From JAVJSD01 sp040219575 (lineage in GTDB: Bacteria > Planctomycetota > Planctomycetia > Pirellulales > Pirellulaceae): a DNA stretch of 28,231 nt. Position 1 is the first letter of the stretch, and the number at the start of each line of letters is the position of its first letter. The position numbers were made by a program, and so were the translations under genes. The notes beneath the pieces were generated by a model. That model was not told the DNA's origin and did not search any database. It was given only the letters and a program-made list of their open reading frames with translations. Positions 13,348 through 19,922 of this stretch are shown here, piece after piece. The DNA lies in contig JAVJSD010000079.1 of NCBI GenBank assembly GCA_040219575.1, forward strand, positions 1 through 28,231. Direction: 5' to 3'.

Positions 13348-15909
13348 CTACAGAATGGCCAGCGGGTTGCGGCGTTGTTCAAGCGTGCCGCGGGTGACCC
13401 CGACGCGGTTCGACGCCTGCAGTCGCTGCCAGACCTGCTTGCCGGTGATTCGCCCGGCGAGCAGTTCACGATACAGCAAGATGGTCGTACGCAATTCGTC
13501 GGCGGAATCCTCGAGCAATTCGATGCGGAAGTTGCGGACGCCGCGCTCCAGCAATGCCGGCACGGCTTCGGCGGCGCTTTGCGGCACGGCGTTGAACAAC
13601 GTGTTGCGGCAAGCGACGTCGGCCGTCAGCGGGTGCTCCATGCCGATGCGGTCGCGCAGCTTCACTTGATGCTCGTCGCAGGGGCGGCCGCAGTTCGTCT
13701 TGTTGGTGCCCGGCGAAAGCACCGCGCAGAATACGCAGTGCTCCATGTGGAACATCGGCATGTGCTGGTGAATGACGACTTCCAGCCACGACGAAGGAAC
13801 CGCGCCGACGAGTTCCAGCAGTTGCTCGCGATTGAGATCGTAGCAAACGGTGACGCGGCCGGCGCCCTGCCGGCGCAGGTAGTCGACCGTCAGTTCGTTG
13901 GCCGCGTTCAACGAGAAGTCGGCGACGATCGCCGCGCCGCGCTCGGCGAAGTATCGCAGTCCCGCCAGGTTGCGGACCAGCAGGCCGTCGGCGCCATGCT
14001 TTTCCATGGCCCGAAAGATTCCCGCCTCGTCGGGCTTTTGAATGCGTGGCGTGGCGAGGTGGATCTCCATGCCGGCGGCGCCGCACATCTCGACGGCGCG
14101 GCGATACTGGCGGATGTCCATGAAGTCGACCAGCACGCCCGTCACCGGGGCGGCGCCGCCCGCGTCGTCGTTGCAGGCGAGCACCGCTTGCAGTTGTTCG
14201 AGTGAGCGGCAGAGTACGCGCAGCGCGGGCCGCGCGGCGGGTTGGGCGTCGTCGCGGGGGATTTGCGCCCGCAGTTCGGCCAGCGGCGAACCGTCGGCGA
14301 TGCGGCGCTTCGGCGGTGCGTCGCCCAGGCGATCGAGCTGCTCGATGAGCTCGTGGCGGAGCTTGCCCAGCACGCTGAGAGGGACCATCGGACGGCCCTC
14401 GATGCTGGCTTCCAGACTGCCAAGCGCATACACGCTTCCGCCGAGTCGTCCCAACTGCGTCTGGAGCACCTCTCGTGTCAGCGGATGCTTGACGGCCTCC
14501 CGCAGCGGTTCGCTCGACGCCACCGTGACTGCCTCGCCGCCAGCGCGGCGCGCGTGGACCGTCAGCAGTTCGCCGACCGCCGCACGGACTTGCATATCAA
14601 TCGGCGTCCGTCGGTGGGCGTCGGGGCCGCTGAACGTCTTTCGCAGGCGGGCGGTGAGTTGCGGATCGTCGGTCTTCCACATCTGCTGGCCGACGGACAA
14701 CTGCTGCGTGTCGATCGCCTCGTGACCGAAGGCCAACTCGACTTCTCCCTCCTCGGCCGTTTGCCGCAGGGGGCGCCCATCGCGAAACAGTTCGTAGACG
14801 CGTCCGCCCTGCTCCTGCCGCGCCGCGCGGTCTCCGGCGAAGACGACGCCGTCGCCGCGCGCGATCGGGCCGCGCAACGCGACGCGGACGCGCTGGCCGC
14901 GGACCGCGACAACCTGCCCGATCAGCACGCCGTGCTTGGCGGAGGAGAGCCCCGGCACGAGCATCTTGTGATCGCAGCCCTCGAGCCAACCGGGCGAGAA
15001 GCCGCGCGAGAAGGAGAGCTCCATTTCCGTCACATGGCGCGGCGTGAATCGCACCGGCTTGCCGGCCAGCGCCGTGTCGATCGCCTCGCGGTAGCTGCGG
15101 GTGATATTGGCGACGTACTCGGGCGTCTTCAGTCGGCCTTCGATCTTGAGGCATTCGACGCCCGCCTCGATCAATTGCGGCACCAGCGCGTAGGCGGCCA
15201 GGTCCTGGGGACTGAGCAGGTATTTGACGTCGCCCAGGTCGATGTCTTCGCCGTCGCAAACAAGTTCGTACGGCAGCCGGCAGGCTTGGGCGCACTGTCC
15301 GCGATTGGCGCTGCGGCCGCCGAGCGACTCGCTGGTCAGGCACTGGCCGGAGTAGGCCACGCACAAGGCGCCATGCACGAACGTCTCGAGCGATACGGTG
15401 GTTTGCTGGTGGATCTTGCCGATCTCGCGGATCGAGAGTTCGCGGGCCAGCACCACGCGCTCGACGCCCAATTGCTGCGCCGCCGCGATGCACTCGGCGC
15501 TGGTCAGCGTCATCTGGGTCGAGGCGTGAAGGGGCAGGTCCGGGCAGACGGCGCGGATCAACCGCACCAGCCCCAAGTCCTGCACCAGCACGGCGTCGGC
15601 GCCGGCGGCCGCGATGCGTTTAACGATGCGCTCGAGCTGCTCCAATTCGCTGGTGAAGGCCAACGTGTTGAGCGTGACATAGCCCTTGACGGCCCGGCGG
15701 TGCAGCAAGCTCATCACCTCCGCCAGCTCGTCGATGTGGAGGTTGGCGGCGCGGGCCCGGGCGTTGAAACCGCAGTCGAGGCCGAAGTAGACGGCGTCGG
15801 CGCCATTCTCGACCGCCGCCTGGAGGCACTGGCGATCGCCCGCCGGCGCCAACAATTCAGGCCGACGCCGCAAGGGCGCGGCGCTCGAACTCTCCACCGG
15901 CACGGACAT
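13348..15909 (-). CDS. Peptidase U32 family protein with DUF3656 and Cys-rich C-terminus (RlhA-like)
   Basis: 853 residues, cytoplasmic. Despite the name, characterised U32 proteins of this branch are tRNA or rRNA hydroxylation factors; E. coli RlhA (U32 plus DUF3656) is needed for hydroxylation of a 23S rRNA cytidine. The U32 core occupies about 15-300: LLAPAGD at 19-25, ADAVYFGL at 37-44, and the signature ETFVHGALCVAYSGQC at 175-190. Cys183, Cys190, Cys206 and nearby Cys210 are likely iron-sulfur ligands. A DUF3656-like middle region follows (about 310-560, with FSRGFSPGW before it). The last 290 residues form a second barrel-like part with a cysteine cluster near 722-742 (HCVFC, then NCGRPC). 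That makes it about 200 residues longer than E. coli RlhA. It is the first gene of an operon with rdgB. Confidence 0.93.
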   Translation of the reverse strand: MSVPVESSSAAPLRRRPELLAPAGDRQCLQAAVENGADAVYFGLDCGFNARARAANLHIDELAEVMSLLHRRAVKGYVTLNTLAFTSELEQLERIVKRIAAAGADAVLVQDLGLVRLIRAVCPDLPLHASTQMTLTSAECIAAAQQLGVERVVLARELSIREIGKIHQQTTVSLETFVHGALCVAYSGQCLTSESLGGRSANRGQCAQACRLPYELVCDGEDIDLGDVKYLLSPQDLAAYALVPQLIEAGVECLKIEGRLKTPEYVANITRSYREAIDTALAGKPVRFTPRHVTEMELSFSRGFSPGWLEGCDHKMLVPGLSSAKHGVLIGQVVAVRGQRVRVALRGPIARGDGVVFAGDRAARQEQGGRVYELFRDGRPLRQTAEEGEVELAFGHEAIDTQQLSVGQQMWKTDDPQLTARLRKTFSGPDAHRRTPIDMQVRAAVGELLTVHARRAGGEAVTVASSEPLREAVKHPLTREVLQTQLGRLGGSVYALGSLEASIEGRPMVPLSVLGKLRHELIEQLDRLGDAPPKRRIADGSPLAELRAQIPRDDAQPAARPALRVLCRSLEQLQAVLACNDDAGGAAPVTGVLVDFMDIRQYRRAVEMCGAAGMEIHLATPRIQKPDEAGIFRAMEKHGADGLLVRNLAGLRYFAERGAAIVADFSLNAANELTVDYLRRQGAGRVTVCYDLNREQLLELVGAVPSSWLEVVIHQHMPMFHMEHCVFCAVLSPGTNKTNCGRPCDEHQVKLRDRIGMEHPLTADVACRNTLFNAVPQSAAEAVPALLERGVRNFRIELLEDSADELRTTILLYRELLAGRITGKQVWQRLQASNRVGVTRGTLEQRRNPLAIL

Positions 15910-15963
15910 AAGGGGCTCTTGTGCAAGATCGCCGGGCCGGAAGCTGGCCGCGGCGCAGGGCGC

Positions 15964-15969
15964 ATTTTA
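15964..15969 (-). promoter_or_regulatory. Candidate -10 (TAAAAT) for the U32-rdgB operon
   Basis: TAAAAT on the minus strand lies 54 bases before the U32 start codon in otherwise GC-rich sequence. No convincing -35 is seen, so confidence is low. Confidence 0.35.
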
Positions 15970-16005
15970 CCGCGCGGAGCGTTGCGGGGTGAGGGGGCGC
16001 CTGCC

Positions 16006-16093
16006 CCCAAGCCGACGACTTCGCCGTCGCGGTCGAGTCGTGAGACGCCGTCGTTCGAAACGACCCGAGTGACGGCGAAGCCGTCGGCTTGGG
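16006..16093. repeat. Twin-hairpin repeat E (88 bases, GAA/TTC loops)
   Basis: Arms at 16006-16030 and 16069-16093 are near-perfect inverted copies with outer sequence CCCAAGCCGACG. Each arm folds on itself; the right one is GACGGC-GAA-GCCGTC. It lies between the hemerythrin-like gene and the U32 gene. A lone arm occurs at 6436-6457. Confidence 0.85.
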
Positions 16094-16103
16094 AGTCGCT
16101 GAG

Positions 16104-16580
16104 CTAGTCGCCGACGCCGATGTCGTCGTCGAGCGCCGTGAGGATCAGTTCGTTTTCCGCCGAGTCGTGGGCCTGATACTGGTGATGAAAGGCCACGAAC
16201 TGCAGCGCGATGCGGCGCACGGCGCGCGACGAGTTGTCGGCGCGCAGCAAACGTTCCGCTTCCTCGACGACCTCGCACAATTCGATGTACAGCGTGCCGT
16301 GTTCGCTGCGCAACGCGTCGGCGCGGGCGCTCAACCGCGGAGCGACCGTGATGGCGTCCTCGAAGTAGCCGAACGCCTCCTCCAGGGAGAAGTGCAGGGC
16401 GAGTTGGTCGCGCAGGCATTCCAGCACGTCGATGATCTTGCGGGCCGGAACACGAGTTCTCGCGGCGCGCGCGAACAGCGCCACCGCCTCGTCGAACAGT
16501 CGCGTGAGTTCGCGATGGTCCTCCTTGATTTCACGCAAGAAGGCGGCGTTGACCCCCAGGGTACCGACTTTGATGTCCAT
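16104..16580 (-). CDS. Hemerythrin-like (HHE cation-binding) domain protein
   Basis: 158 residues, soluble, no signal peptide. HHE proteins are four-helix bundles that bind a non-heme di-iron centre and sense or carry O2 or NO, or protect iron-sulfur proteins. The expected ligands line up on the four helices: His22 (EDHREL), His63 and Glu67 (HFSLE), His94 (SEHGTL), and on the last helix His138 and Glu142 (HDSAE), with His132/His133 nearby. The ATG at 16580 is preceded by AAGGAGG five bases away, the strongest ribosome site in the window, and by a near-consensus promoter, so it is probably well expressed. It is the first gene upstream of the U32-rdgB pair, but a 194-base gap with a repeat separates them. 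Confidence 0.93.
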   Translation of the reverse strand: MDIKVGTLGVNAAFLREIKEDHRELTRLFDEAVALFARAARTRVPARKIIDVLECLRDQLALHFSLEEAFGYFEDAITVAPRLSARADALRSEHGTLYIELCEVVEEAERLLRADNSSRAVRRIALQFVAFHHQYQAHDSAENELILTALDDDIGVGD

Positions 16581-16585
16581 CGCTT

Positions 16586-16592
16586 CCTCCTT
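16586..16592 (-). promoter_or_regulatory. Strong Shine-Dalgarno of the hemerythrin-like gene
   Basis: AAGGAGG on the minus strand, five bases from the ATG. Other genes here have at most four or five matching bases or none, so this site fixes the start and stands out. Confidence 0.8.
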
Positions 16593-16672
16593 AGTCGGGT
16601 GATGCGAGAACCAGTGCGAATAAATTGTTGCGCCGAGGAGAACGATCCGTCGCGCATGAGAGAAGTTCCATC

Positions 16673-16701
16673 ATCGTATCGAGTCGCCAAGTGACTGTCA
16701 A
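16673..16701 (-). promoter_or_regulatory. Near-consensus sigma-70 promoter for the hemerythrin-like gene
   Basis: On the minus strand TTGACA (16696-16701) and TACGAT (16673-16678) are separated by exactly 17 bases. The A/T run AAATTTT immediately upstream resembles an UP element. Transcription would start near 16666, leaving a leader of about 85 bases. Confidence 0.65.
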
Positions 16702-16840
16702 AAATTTCCGCGGCGGAAGTCGACTTCGCCCCCCGAAGGGACAGCGTCGGTATGCCGCGGCCAACGACAAGTTTGACAGCACGCTGCTTCAAGTCGGGCG
16801 GTTTGTCGCCTTTGGGAAACATGCCGGACGCCGCGCCGCC

Positions 16841-16873
16841 CAAAACGAAAGGGCCCGCCTTTTGGCGGGCCCT
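16841..16873 (-). terminator. Intrinsic terminator downstream of the Gfo/Idh gene
   Basis: On the minus strand a perfect ten-base-pair stem AGGGCCCGCC / GGCGGGCCCT closes an AAAA loop and is followed by TTTCGTTTT. It begins 74 bases past the Gfo/Idh stop at 16948 and is the only clear stem-plus-U-tract terminator in the window. Confidence 0.85.
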
Positions 16874-16947
16874 GGGGTCGCATGCTGTCGGTATAGCGCG
16901 GGCTGGAAGGTACCGAGCCGTTCCCGCCCTTTGAGTCGCGTACGGAC

Positions 16948-18324
16948 TTACACCTGCACGTCGATCTCGAACGGCTTACGCTGTTTGCGGCTCTGCCAGG
17001 CGTTGGCGGCGTCGTCGCCCACGATCTGCTCGGTCTCGGGATCCCACTTCAGCTCGCGCCCCAGACGCATGGCGATGTTCGCCAGGTGGCAGGTCGTCAG
17101 GGCCCGATGATGCGTAAAGACATCGGAGATCGGCTCGTCGCCCGACTTGATGCACTCGAAGAAGTTGGCCATGTGGGCGTTCCCCTTGGCCGGCTGCTTA
17201 CCTTTGTACACCTGGGCGATGGCGTCCTCCGGCAGCGGCTTGTCCTTCAAGTCGTCGACGGCCTGCCCGGCGATCTTGCCGCGATTGACGAACAGGCGTC
17301 CCTCGGTGCCCGTGAACAGGATGCCGTTGTCGGTGTCGTGGCGGATGGTCATCTTCACGCCGTTGGGGAACATGCACTCGACGAGGAACTTGACGGCCGT
17401 GTTGTACTGGTCGTCCTTGGTGGGCATGCCGTCTTCGAAGGGGACGGGATGCTCGACCATCACCGGGTTGACGCTGGTGGGGCCGCTCTGGTCCATGCCG
17501 ATGCCCCACTGGGCGATATCGACGTGGTGGGCGCCCCAGTCCGTCATCTTGCCGCCGGAGTATTCGTACCACCAGCGGAACTCGTAGTGACAGCGAGTCT
17601 TGGGCTGCTTGCCGTCGAGCATGTAGCGATAGGCGGTCAGCGGCGCCTGTCCCAGCCACAGGTTCCAGTTGAGGCTGGAGGGGGCGTTGATGGCGGGAAT
17701 CTCGGGACTGGTGGGAGGAGCGCCGATCGCGCACTGCACTTCCTTCACCTCGCCGATGCGGCCGTCGCGGATCATGGCGATGGCCTGCAGGAACTTCAGT
17801 CCCATCTCGCTGCGTTGCTGCGTGCCGACCTGAAACGTGCGGCCGGTCTCCTTCTTCACCTTCAGGATCTGTTTGCCTTCCTCGATCGTGAGCGTGAGCG
17901 GCTTCTCGCAGTACACATCCTTGCCGGCCTGCATGGCCTCGATGGCGATCTTGCTGTGCCAATGGTCGGGCGTGACGATCGTCACGACGTCGACGTCTTT
18001 GCGATCGAGGATCTTGCGGTAGTCCTCGTGAACCTCGACGTCGCGGCCTTGAATGCTCTTGACCTTCGCGCGGCCCCGCTCGGCGTGCTGCGAATCGACG
18101 TCGCAGACGGCCACGCAGTCGGCGAACTGCATGGCGTTGGGACCGACCGCGTTCCAGCGACTGCCGGTGCCGATGCAGCCGAGGATCGGGCGATCGCTCT
18201 TGGCCTCGGCCTTTTGATCGTCGGCCACGACCTTTTCGCCGGTGAAGAAGTACGGTACGGAAGCAGCGGCCGCCGCCGTCGTGGCGGTCTTCAGGAAGTC
18301 GCGACGAGAGGTATTTCGATTCAT
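16948..18324 (-). CDS. Gfo/Idh/MocA family oxidoreductase with twin-arginine signal
   Basis: 458 residues. The start at 18324 is chosen because it opens a twin-arginine leader (MNRNTSRRDFLKTATTAAAA). The frame continues to 18495, but that part reads through a repeat and is discarded; no strong ribosome site is seen. NAD(P)-binding GCIGTGSRW is at 49-57, DHWH at 120-123, and the catalytic-lysine motif EKP at 140-142. The C-terminal domain has NLWLGQAPL and KMTDWGAHHVDIAQWG, the second supplying the conserved His pair. This subgroup is abundant in planctomycetes and probably oxidises sugars or glycosides in the envelope; the substrate is unknown. It lies downstream of the ThuA gene on the same strand with a 225-base gap, and a strong terminator follows it. 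Confidence 0.95.
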   Translation of the reverse strand: MNRNTSRRDFLKTATTAAAAASVPYFFTGEKVVADDQKAEAKSDRPILGCIGTGSRWNAVGPNAMQFADCVAVCDVDSQHAERGRAKVKSIQGRDVEVHEDYRKILDRKDVDVVTIVTPDHWHSKIAIEAMQAGKDVYCEKPLTLTIEEGKQILKVKKETGRTFQVGTQQRSEMGLKFLQAIAMIRDGRIGEVKEVQCAIGAPPTSPEIPAINAPSSLNWNLWLGQAPLTAYRYMLDGKQPKTRCHYEFRWWYEYSGGKMTDWGAHHVDIAQWGIGMDQSGPTSVNPVMVEHPVPFEDGMPTKDDQYNTAVKFLVECMFPNGVKMTIRHDTDNGILFTGTEGRLFVNRGKIAGQAVDDLKDKPLPEDAIAQVYKGKQPAKGNAHMANFFECIKSGDEPISDVFTHHRALTTCHLANIAMRLGRELKWDPETEQIVGDDAANAWQSRKQRKPFEIDVQV

Positions 18325-18402
18325 GTTTCTAACTCGCAAGCAGTGAAAAGGAACGCAAATGCGCAGTGAGTTTCGGGGCTCGATAAGCCGACATCCGAAT
18401 TC

Positions 18403-18461
18403 GTGGCGGACGCCGCCAGCGTCCGTACCGACTTTCCGCCGACGCTGGCAGCGTCGGCTAC
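18403..18461. repeat. Twin-hairpin repeat B3 (GCCAG core)
   Basis: The left hairpin is GGACGC-CGCCA-GCGTCC preceded by GTGGC. The right one, on the other strand, is CGACGC-TGCCA-GCGTCG preceded by GTAGC. It is 59 bases long and lies between the ThuA and Gfo/Idh genes. The left stem differs from B1 and B2 at both paired positions, keeping pairing. Confidence 0.8.
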
Positions 18462-18549
18462 GAGAGGTCCAGTCTAACGCCCCCGACCGAGGCATGCCAG
18501 AAACTTCGCTTGTCGGCAGTGGAGTCGTTTCCTCCGTCGTACCTGGAGA

Positions 18550-19413
18550 TCACTTCGACGCGGCTTCGAACGCGGCCTTGGCCTTTTCCTCCTCGGCGGC
18601 CGAGAGCTCCGGGTTGGGCGTGGCGTCGCCTTTTTCCTGTCCCAGCACCCACTGAATTCCGCCCAGCAGCGACTTCATGTAGGTGGGGTTGGTCCACACG
18701 TCCTCGCGATGGCCCAGGCTCATGTGCATCACCTTGCCCTGGCCGTAATCCTTCACCCACAAAATCGGCACATGGTACGGCTTCTTCAGTTCGGTCTTCT
18801 CCATGTTCAGGCTCATCAGCACGCGGACCTTCTCCGGCTGCCAGTGCTTGAATTGGTAGATCTCGTCCTTGAGCGTGACCTCGTCGCCCCACACGCGGCT
18901 GGCCGGATGCTGCTTGTCGTGCACCGTGATGGTGACGGTCGAACCTTGGCCCCAGGGATGCCCGTTGAACGTGCCGCCGATCATGTCCCAGTAGGGCTCG
19001 AACTCCTTGTAGGTGTCGGCGGCCGAGTGCGCGCCGATGAAGCCGTGTCCCTTCTGTTTCAGCCAGTCGTTCAGAAAGTAATCCATATTCTCCGAAGCGA
19101 TGGGCAGGTTGCCCGTCGTGTAGAAGAACACGATGTCGTAGTTCTGCAGGTTCTCCTTGGTGAAGTCGCTGGCGCAGTCCTGCGTGCAGTCGACGCGGAA
19201 CAGGTTCGACGAGACGCCCAGTTCGGTGAGCGCCCGTTCGGCCGGCGCCAGCGGCTGGTCCTTGCGGTTCACGCTGCCGTGCGTGAAGCCCTTGCTCTGC
19301 GTGACCATCAGGATGCGGGCGGGCTTGGCCGAATCGGCGGCCGACAGCGGCGAGCCGCAAAGCGGCGCCAGGGCCAGGCCGGCCAACAGCAACAGCAGCG
19401 AACGTCGTTTCAT
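18550..19413 (-). CDS. Exported ThuA domain protein
   Basis: 287 residues. The start at 19413 gives a Sec signal peptide (MKRRSLLLLLAGLALAPLCG, cut near SAA/DS at about 26) and a GAGGA site nine bases upstream. ThuA proteins have a class-I glutamine-amidotransferase-like fold without the amidotransferase Cys; the name comes from rhizobial trehalose utilisation, where ThuA works with the dehydrogenase ThuB on 3-keto trehalose. Visible blocks: ARILMVTQSKGFTHGS at 32-47, YDIVFFYTTGNLP, the GHGFIGAHSAADTY segment, and WVKDYGQGKVMHMSLGHRED near the end. The final 25 residues are a charged helix. It is followed by an exported Gfo/Idh dehydrogenase on the same strand, the same pairing of families as ThuA/ThuB, which supports a role on oxidised sugars in the periplasm. 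Confidence 0.93.
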   Translation of the reverse strand: MKRRSLLLLLAGLALAPLCGSPLSAADSAKPARILMVTQSKGFTHGSVNRKDQPLAPAERALTELGVSSNLFRVDCTQDCASDFTKENLQNYDIVFFYTTGNLPIASENMDYFLNDWLKQKGHGFIGAHSAADTYKEFEPYWDMIGGTFNGHPWGQGSTVTITVHDKQHPASRVWGDEVTLKDEIYQFKHWQPEKVRVLMSLNMEKTELKKPYHVPILWVKDYGQGKVMHMSLGHREDVWTNPTYMKSLLGGIQWVLGQEKGDATPNPELSAAEEEKAKAAFEAASK

Positions 19414-19464
19414 GGTGTGAATTCCTCGAAGGGAGGGGAAGGAGGATGCTTTGGGCATGGGCTC

Positions 19465-19470
19465 ATTGTA
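19465..19470 (-). promoter_or_regulatory. Candidate -10 (TACAAT) for the ThuA gene
   Basis: TACAAT on the minus strand, five of six consensus bases, would give a leader of about 45 bases. The -35 region is weak. Confidence 0.42.
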
Positions 19471-19510
19471 ATCCACCGAGACGACGCTGCCGCCGCCGGC
19501 GCCGAATCCG

Positions 19511-19590
19511 ATACGAGCACGACGCGCGAGCGAGTGAATCCCGGTTCAATCTCGCTGAAGAACCCACTTGCTTGCGCCGCGTGCTTCTAT
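19511..19590. repeat. 80-base inverted repeat element C2
   Basis: Same length and layout as C1 at 12611-12690. It shares GCGCGAGCGAGTG on the left and CACTTGCTTGCGC on the right, while the 29-base centre keeps only TTCA, CTCGC and GAA. The spacing of arms and centre is identical in both copies. Confidence 0.85.
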
Positions 19591-19797
19591 GCTCGCCCCG
19601 AAGACGCCGAGGAAGCCCGAACTTTTTGGCGGTTGGCAACGTCGAAAGGAAATAGCAGCACGCCGGTGCTGGCGGCCCGCGACAGCACATGGTCAATCCT
19701 CCAAAATCAGTCCGATGCGGCAAAATGCGTAATTCGCGCTTGCGGCCGACGGGGCGCTACAGGCAAAATCGGGGATGCTTACGGGGCGTGTTTCTTC

Positions 19798-19803
19798 TAC
19801 AAT
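19798..19803 (+). promoter_or_regulatory. Candidate -10 (TACAAT) for the TlpA lipoprotein gene
   Basis: TACAAT lies about 120 bases before the ATG at 19923. The -35 equivalent at 17-base spacing (ATGCTT) is poor. Confidence 0.35.
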
Positions 19804-19922
19804 TCGTCGCCCTCACCGAGCGGTGGGGCGAGCACAGAACGGATTTGTGCGCCGAGGCGGCCGCGGCCGCCGATCCTGCTTCCGACCGTCGCCCATTTAC
19901 GGAGTCCCTCGAGGTAGCCGAC

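Larger units (their letters stand above)
16581..16947. other. Control region between Gfo/Idh terminator and hemerythrin gene
   Basis: 367 bases. From right to left it holds the Gfo/Idh terminator (16841-16873), about 140 bases with no recognised feature, the hemerythrin promoter (16673-16701) and its ribosome site (16586-16592). No coding frame here is convincing. Confidence 0.65.
19414..19922. other. Divergent gap between ThuA and the TlpA lipoprotein
   Basis: 509 bases. It holds the ThuA promoter (-10 at 19465-19470), repeat C2 (19511-19590) and a possible promoter for the lipoprotein (19798-19803). The plus frame is open from 19689 into the lipoprotein but the residues before 19923 are not leader-like. 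No further gene is seen. Confidence 0.6.

Noticed and set aside
16770..16800. TTTGACAGC on the plus strand as a -35 box
   Set aside because: No -10 hexamer at suitable spacing and no plus-strand gene downstream.
18325..18495. N-terminal extension of the minus-strand Gfo/Idh protein by 57 residues
   Set aside because: It reads through twin-hairpin repeat B3, and the twin-arginine leader starting at 18324 would be buried.
19689..19922. N-terminal extension of the TlpA lipoprotein by 78 residues
   Set aside because: The residues are not leader-like, and a perfect lipoprotein signal begins at 19923 with a ribosome site before it.
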